DNA of 64,000 nt, from the NCBI GenBank assembly GCA_964586655.1, contig CAZPGY010000010.1:22152-86151 (forward strand), read 5' to 3'. Positions 60,084-64,000 of this stretch are shown here, in pieces (position 1 is the first letter of the stretch; every line of letters begins with the position of its first letter). Origin of the DNA: JAJYSO01 sp964586655 (GTDB lineage Bacteria; Bacteroidota; Bacteroidia; Flavobacteriales; Flavobacteriaceae). Under the pieces are notes generated by a model that made no database searches, was not told the DNA's origin, and saw only the letters and a list, made by a program, of their open reading frames with translations. Made by a program: the position numbers and the translations under genes.

Positions 60084-60834
60084 GTAGGGGGGGTAATGTA
60101 GGCAATAGCTATGGGAAAGCTTCGAATATACCCTAACCGTGGGAGCGTTAGCTGAAGATAGGGTTTCGGTCGTAGCGCCAGTCAAACGAAGAGCCCGGAA
60201 CCTGAAGAGCCTGTCCCGTTTTTTGGGAAAGTTGGTGACAAAATCCCACTCCAAGCGACACGCGCCTTGTCAGATATAACGCTTGAAAATGAGGTTGTTA
60301 TATGGAGGTAATATTGAAAATAGACTGTTCTTCCTGTTAAAATTGCAAATCACTTCCGTATAGAAATGCCCGTCATAGCTAATGCTGTGTCCTGTGTCTA
60401 CGTTTTTTACCTTGACCTTTAATTGATCCTATAAGCCTTTAGTTCTACTTTGACACATTTATCTGATTGAACAACAGCACAAGTTGGTTCATGAAATTTT
60501 GTTTCACCTAAGGACTAAACACCCTTGTTTTCCCCTGGCCCTCCTCCTGCGGCGGACGCGATAAAGGGAATCAAGGGTGTTTTTCGGGGATTCTCCCTTT
60601 TAGGGATGGGGTGAAAATCCCCGAAAAACAGAGGCTTGTCGGATTTTTTTAATCAGTCAAAGTAGAATTAGGTTAATTTATAAATCAAGTTGGTATTATT
60701 TGAGAAGATTTTTGGTTATTATCCTTTGTAGTAAAAAATGGATTTTGCTTGAAAGGTGATGCGTTTTATGTGCCTTTGTGGTTTCAATGATGAATTGCAC
60801 GCTGTTTCCGGATATCTTCGTAAATTCACGCCGT
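60084..60834. other. Structured 0.75 kb intergenic region without a gene
   Basis: No protein-like frame is convincing. It holds two adjacent hairpins. The first has AAACACCCTTG (60517-60527) pairing with CAAGGGTGTTT (60572-60582). The second has TTTTTCGGGGATT (60580-60592) pairing with AATCCCCGAAAAA (60616-60628). An AGTTGGTATTATT near 60690 resembles the end of the mobile palindromes. At 60813-60820 TATCTTCG is a likely -7 box for the PCMD gene. It may hold an RNA gene or decayed repeats. Confidence 0.5.
60517..60628. repeat. Two tandem hairpins sharing a T-tract
   Basis: An 11-bp stem (44-base loop, with an inner CCC/GGG pairing) is followed, overlapping by three Ts, by a perfect 13-bp stem with a 23-base loop. 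The arrangement is symmetrical enough to fold on either strand. Confidence 0.65.
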
Positions 60835-61968
60835 ATGAGAATTAAAAACCGATTACTGTTAGGGGGATGCTTGTGTTTTTTGCTGCTCGCCTGCATTAAA
60901 GAGGAGGCTCCTAATGCAGAAGCCGATATACTGTCGGCTACGCTATCTCACGCCGATAATTTATTGGAAGAGGAGCCGGTGATTGGAAACAATTACGTTA
61001 TTTTTAGATTGAAATCTTATCAGGAAGATTATCATTTTTCTCCTCAGTTTGAACTTACTCCGGGCGCAAAAATAACACCAAAGAGCGGTACAGAGCAGGA
61101 TTTTAGCGAACCTCGACAATATACAGTGACATCAGAAAACGGATTGTGGCAAAAAACTTATGAGGTGTCTTTTACTTTTAGTCGGCATATCAATTTGAAG
61201 TATGCTTTTGAAAATGTGGACACCATAAACACCCAAAATCCGGAAGGGCATTATCATAAATTTTTCAGGTATAATCCTGAAGGGCAGAAAGTATATGATT
61301 GGGCTACCGGAAATCCGGGGTATAATATTCTGGCGGCAAGCTTGGTGCCTGCGGGAGCGGAATTAACCCCTTCTTTTTATCCCACTTTTCAAACCGATGA
61401 AGGGTATCAAGGGAGAGGAGTAGTTTTGCAAACCAAAGCAACCGGCCCGTTGGGAGAAACCGTGGGCTCTCCTTTAGCAGCCGGGAACCTGTTTGTTGGT
61501 GATTTTATATTGACCTTCCCCAGTATTAATTCTCCACATTTCGGAAGGCCCTATCACGCTGATAAAGCGCCCGTTGCATTGAAAGGTTATTTTAAATATC
61601 AGGCGGGTGAAGATTTTGTTGTGAATAATGAACCTTCTAATTTGAGTCGAGATCGATGGGATGCTTATGCTATTTTATTTGAAAAACGAGAAACCGACAA
61701 TTATCTTCCCGGAGATCATCATTTTGAAGATCCGCGTATGCTTAGTGTGGCACATCTCAATCCGGAAAAAGCTATTGAAACCGATCAGTGGACCGCCTTT
61801 TACATTCCTTTTCACGAGGTAAACGGAAAAAGTTTTGATCCGGATGAGGAATACATGTACACCATTGTTTTTACTTCCAGTACCGAAGGCGGAGTCTTTA
61901 ACGGTGCAGTGGGCAGCAAATTATGGATAGATGAAGTGCAGCTAATTTTGGAAGATACGATTAATTAA
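60835..61968 (+). CDS. PCMD-domain lipoprotein (putative carbohydrate-metabolism domain)
   Basis: A 377-residue predicted lipoprotein. The ATG at 60835 gives MRIKNRLLLGGCLCFLLLAC with the lipobox Cys at residue 20. A TATCTTCG box lies 14 bases upstream, which argues against longer in-frame starts. The middle is an Ig-like region (YHFSPQFELTPGAKITPKSG...RQYTVTSENG). The C-terminal half has the beta-sandwich of the PCMD family (LKGYFKYQAGEDF, RWDAYAILFEKRE, WTAFYIPF, YTIVFTSSTEGGVFNGAVGS and KLWIDEVQLI). It resembles glycan-binding outer-membrane proteins, but ligand and function are unknown. An outer-membrane barrel gene follows after 10 bases. Confidence 0.82.
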   Translation: MRIKNRLLLGGCLCFLLLACIKEEAPNAEADILSATLSHADNLLEEEPVIGNNYVIFRLKSYQEDYHFSPQFELTPGAKITPKSGTEQDFSEPRQYTVTSENGLWQKTYEVSFTFSRHINLKYAFENVDTINTQNPEGHYHKFFRYNPEGQKVYDWATGNPGYNILAASLVPAGAELTPSFYPTFQTDEGYQGRGVVLQTKATGPLGETVGSPLAAGNLFVGDFILTFPSINSPHFGRPYHADKAPVALKGYFKYQAGEDFVVNNEPSNLSRDRWDAYAILFEKRETDNYLPGDHHFEDPRMLSVAHLNPEKAIETDQWTAFYIPFHEVNGKSFDPDEEYMYTIVFTSSTEGGVFNGAVGSKLWIDEVQLILEDTIN

Positions 61969-61978
61969 GAATTGGCCT

Positions 61979-62776
61979 ATGAAGTCTTTGTTGCTCCCTT
62001 TTTTTGCACTGATTTGTTTGACCGGTTATGGTCAAGAAGGCTTAAGGGAAACGACTTTGCCGAGGCAGGACAATAAGCAAGTGTCCCATTTTTTTAATAC
62101 CCTTATAAATTATCAGGTACGGGCTCATTTTAGTATTGGAGGCAGTGCGCCCTTGGGGATGCCTCGAACGATACGTAAAATTGAGCATTATAATCCGAAG
62201 TTGCAATTGGGACTTGCCCTCAATGCTACCAAGTGGTTGCAGAAGAATCGGCAATGGGGAATTCGTGTGGGGGTGGCTGTAGAAAGTAAGGGTATGGAGA
62301 CTGAGGCTCGGGTTAAAAATTATCGAACTCAAATCAGACAAGACCATGCTGAGGTAAGCGGTTATTTTTATGGCTTGGTAAAAACCGAGGTTAAAAATAC
62401 TTATGTCACGGTGCCTTTGAATGTGGTTTATAATTTTTCAAAACAGTGGAATTTCTATGGGGGATTTTATTTTTCTTTTGCCATTGATCGTAGGTTTCGA
62501 GGGAATGTGAGTGAGGGATATTTGAGACAAGGAGCCCCAACCGGTCCCAAGTTGATCTTTGAAAACGGCAGTCGTGCTCCTTATGATTTTTCTAAAGAGG
62601 TCAATATTTTTCAATGGGGGACTCAACTGGGCGCAGCGTGGGAACTCCATGATCGGTTTTTTCTTTTTTTCGAAACCAATTATGGAATCACCCCGATTTT
62701 AGCTCCTGATTTTACGGCCGTTTCTTTTAGCCTGCACAATATTTATTTGGATTTGGGATTTGGCTACAGGTTCTAA
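61979..62776 (+). CDS. Outer-membrane beta-barrel protein
   Basis: A 265-residue exported protein with a signal peptide (residues 1-18, TGYGQ). From about residue 40 on it shows alternating strands of a small barrel: LQLGLALNATKWLQKNRQWG, IRVGVAVESKGMETEAR, TYVTVPLNVVYNFSKQWNFY-GGFYFSFAIDRR and WGTQLGAAWELHDRFFLFFE, ending LYLDLGFGYRF with a terminal Phe. It resembles the PorT-like 'outer membrane beta-barrel' group in Bacteroidota. It is in an operon with the PCMD lipoprotein, so the pair may work together at the outer membrane. Confidence 0.82.
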   Translation: MKSLLLPFFALICLTGYGQEGLRETTLPRQDNKQVSHFFNTLINYQVRAHFSIGGSAPLGMPRTIRKIEHYNPKLQLGLALNATKWLQKNRQWGIRVGVAVESKGMETEARVKNYRTQIRQDHAEVSGYFYGLVKTEVKNTYVTVPLNVVYNFSKQWNFYGGFYFSFAIDRRFRGNVSEGYLRQGAPTGPKLIFENGSRAPYDFSKEVNIFQWGTQLGAAWELHDRFFLFFETNYGITPILAPDFTAVSFSLHNIYLDLGFGYRF

Positions 62777-62821
62777 GCCTAAGCCAGGTGCAATAAGCAA
62801 ATAAACAGATTTGTATAAAAC

Positions 62822-62851
62822 AAAAACCGCCCTTTTTGCAGAGCGGTTTTT
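62822..62851. terminator. Bidirectional terminator between convergent genes
   Basis: AAAAACCGC (62822-62830) and GCGGTTTTT (62843-62851) form a 9-bp stem with flanking A/T runs. It serves the barrel gene on the plus strand and the tail-fibre-type gene on the minus strand. Confidence 0.75.
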
Positions 62852-62870
62852 ACTTTTGACGGTTAGCGAT

Positions 62871-64000
62871 TTATTTTTCTAAGGCAGACAAACGAGCTTT
62901 GATTTGCTCAATGGTGTTTTTGAGTTCGGCAATAGTGTTTTGTTGCTCTTGAATAACTTTAATGGCAATTACCCCAAAACCGCTGTAGTTTATGGTGTAA
63001 TTTCCTCCATTTCCATCTTCATTATTAGGAGCGTAAACCAAAGAAGGGAATAGCTTTTCTACTTCTTGCGCCAGGAAACCCAAATAAGTACGATCAGTGG
63101 TTTGCTCTTTATATTGATAAGATTTTGCCTTTAATTGCATTACTTTGGCGAGTAGCGAATGTAAAGGTTGGATATTTGTTTTTAACCGTGCATCTGAGGT
63201 TGAGGTATAAGTTCCCGATGTTCCGTCAAATTTTCCAATTTGGGTTCCTGACGTGTTGAACAGATATAAACTTCCGGAAATTTGCCCTACCTGCATATTA
63301 ATCGTTTCTGAACCGGAATTGTCGTTCTCAATAATAAAGCCCTCAGGATTTGAAGCAGATGCTCCACTGCCTTGATGAACGATGTGTAAAGTGGCAGAAG
63401 GGGTTGTTGTTCCAATTCCTACATCGCCTTGGGCGGTTATTCCTCCTTTTGTTTCTATAGAACCATCATCTTGGACTACAAACTCAAGTCCATCTGTCTC
63501 AATGTATTGAAAGCCGGTAGCACCACTTGGCGCATCGAGTGCCAACATGTCATTTGCAGGGTCAATGTTTGAAGGGGATATTTGTACTATCTGACCATTA
63601 GCATTACCTCCAACCTTTAAAGTGGCATCGGAAGATGCGTTATCTCCAATTCCTACATTTCCATATTGATTTATTATCATACGATCGGTAGAGTCCGTAC
63701 CGAAGTTTATCTGTTTTGTTGCGTAGATTCGTGCTATGCCCGCACCAGCTCCTCCGGTAGCAACACCTATACGTAAATTATCTGTATTATTACCTATGCG
63801 AACATCTCCCGCAATTCCACTGGCTAAATTCCAATTATTGCCACCTTTAATGTCCAGTATCGCATTGGGTGAAGTAATTCCAATTCCTACATTTCCTGCG
63901 GAATAGGAAATATCTGAGCCGTTTTGTGTCCAAAGTGCGCCGCTACCGGCATTACCGGCTTCTTCTGCATACAGTGCATAGGGGACGCTCAACAATTGGC
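62871..64000 (-). CDS. Tail-fibre domain (S74 chaperone) protein, truncated by the right edge
   Basis: At least 376 codons of a larger protein; the frame runs past base 64000 and begins inside a QLLSVPYALYAEEA segment that is internal in this family. Repeats such as GNVGIGITSPNAILDIKG, YGNVGIGDNASSDATLKVGG and GDVGIGTTTPSATLHIV form a beta-helical shaft. The C-terminal S74 chaperone domain starts at TSDARLKTNIQPL, whose Ser and Lys carry out self-cleavage, and contains YLGFLAQEVEKLFPSLV. It ends in a coiled coil (IAELKNTIEQIKARLSALE). In phages this domain trims spikes; in Bacteroidota it occurs on many large surface proteins. Nothing phage-like is nearby. Confidence 0.9.
   Translation of the reverse strand, partial: QLLSVPYALYAEEAGNAGSGALWTQNGSDISYSAGNVGIGITSPNAILDIKGGNNWNLASGIAGDVRIGNNTDNLRIGVATGGAGAGIARIYATKQINFGTDSTDRMIINQYGNVGIGDNASSDATLKVGGNANGQIVQISPSNIDPANDMLALDAPSGATGFQYIETDGLEFVVQDDGSIETKGGITAQGDVGIGTTTPSATLHIVHQGSGASASNPEGFIIENDNSGSETINMQVGQISGSLYLFNTSGTQIGKFDGTSGTYTSTSDARLKTNIQPLHSLLAKVMQLKAKSYQYKEQTTDRTYLGFLAQEVEKLFPSLVYAPNNEDGNGGNYTINYSGFGVIAIKVIQEQQNTIAELKNTIEQIKARLSALEK

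Noticed and set aside
60033..60254. A 73-codon leftward open frame after yajC
   Set aside because: It overlaps the yajC terminator and has basic, low-complexity composition without a start context.
62871..64000. A prophage, suggested by the tail-fibre S74 domain
   Set aside because: No other phage genes. S74 domains are common on large surface proteins in Bacteroidota, and the VPYALYAEEA segment is typical of those.

Overview
The window comes from a member of the Bacteroidota, most likely Flavobacteriales. The evidence is a protein with a type A sorting domain for the type IX secretion system (T9SS), a SprE/PorW lipoprotein, a long NusB followed by a DUF1573 protein and YajC, a DUF3276/PUR protein, lipoproteins with the expected lipobox, and many upstream boxes of the form TAnnTTTG, the Bacteroidota -7 element, several with a TTG/TTTG about 18-21 bases further up. 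Most of the sequence is ordinary chromosomal backbone with short intergenic gaps; there is no rRNA, CRISPR array or prophage.

Left part (1-15,995): the truncated hemB, a fatty-acid desaturase, a T9SS cargo protein, a secreted protein of unknown function, a deoxynucleoside kinase and a 6-pyruvoyl-tetrahydropterin synthase/QueD homologue. Then a long leftward unit: sprE/porW, a bactofilin, an AtpZ-like protein, a small membrane protein and atpB-E-F-H-A-G. The beta and epsilon subunits (atpD, atpC) are not in the window. An AI-2E family transporter lies upstream.

Middle (16-36 kb): a TlpA-type thioredoxin, a small secreted protein, a four-LysM/periplasmic-binding fusion, transglutaminase-like and glycerophosphodiesterase genes, an acetyltransferase, fructose-1,6-bisphosphatase, a TerB-like protein, an unusual three-barrel outer-membrane protein with an OmpA-family partner, asd, a prolyl oligopeptidase lipoprotein and rsmI. 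Next comes the most interesting locus: a LysR regulator, an MmgE/PrpD protein and a ComA-type phosphosulfolactate synthase homologue, with a perfect 7-1-7 Fur-like palindrome between the last two. A REP-type (RAYT/IS200-like) transposase carrying a tandem-repeat insert follows.

Right part (36-64 kb): a TetR-controlled RND efflux operon (TolC, adaptor, pump) with two matching operator palindromes, aconitase, a fragment of an RHS protein, a helicase with a divergent acidic partner, a large lipoprotein, proS, tRNA-Glu and rpsT, a Tyr/Gly-rich then Arg-rich lipoprotein, an OmpP1/FadL protein, a PUR protein, an ABC exporter half, nusB-DUF1573-yajC, a structured 0.8 kb intergenic region, a PCMD-type lipoprotein with an outer-membrane barrel partner, and a truncated S74 (tail-fibre chaperone) protein.

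Palindromic intergenic elements with AATACCAATT...AATTGGTATT ends recur in at least three places, plus degenerate remnants, and look like miniature mobile elements. All functions are assigned by recognising families from the sequence alone; no database search was run.
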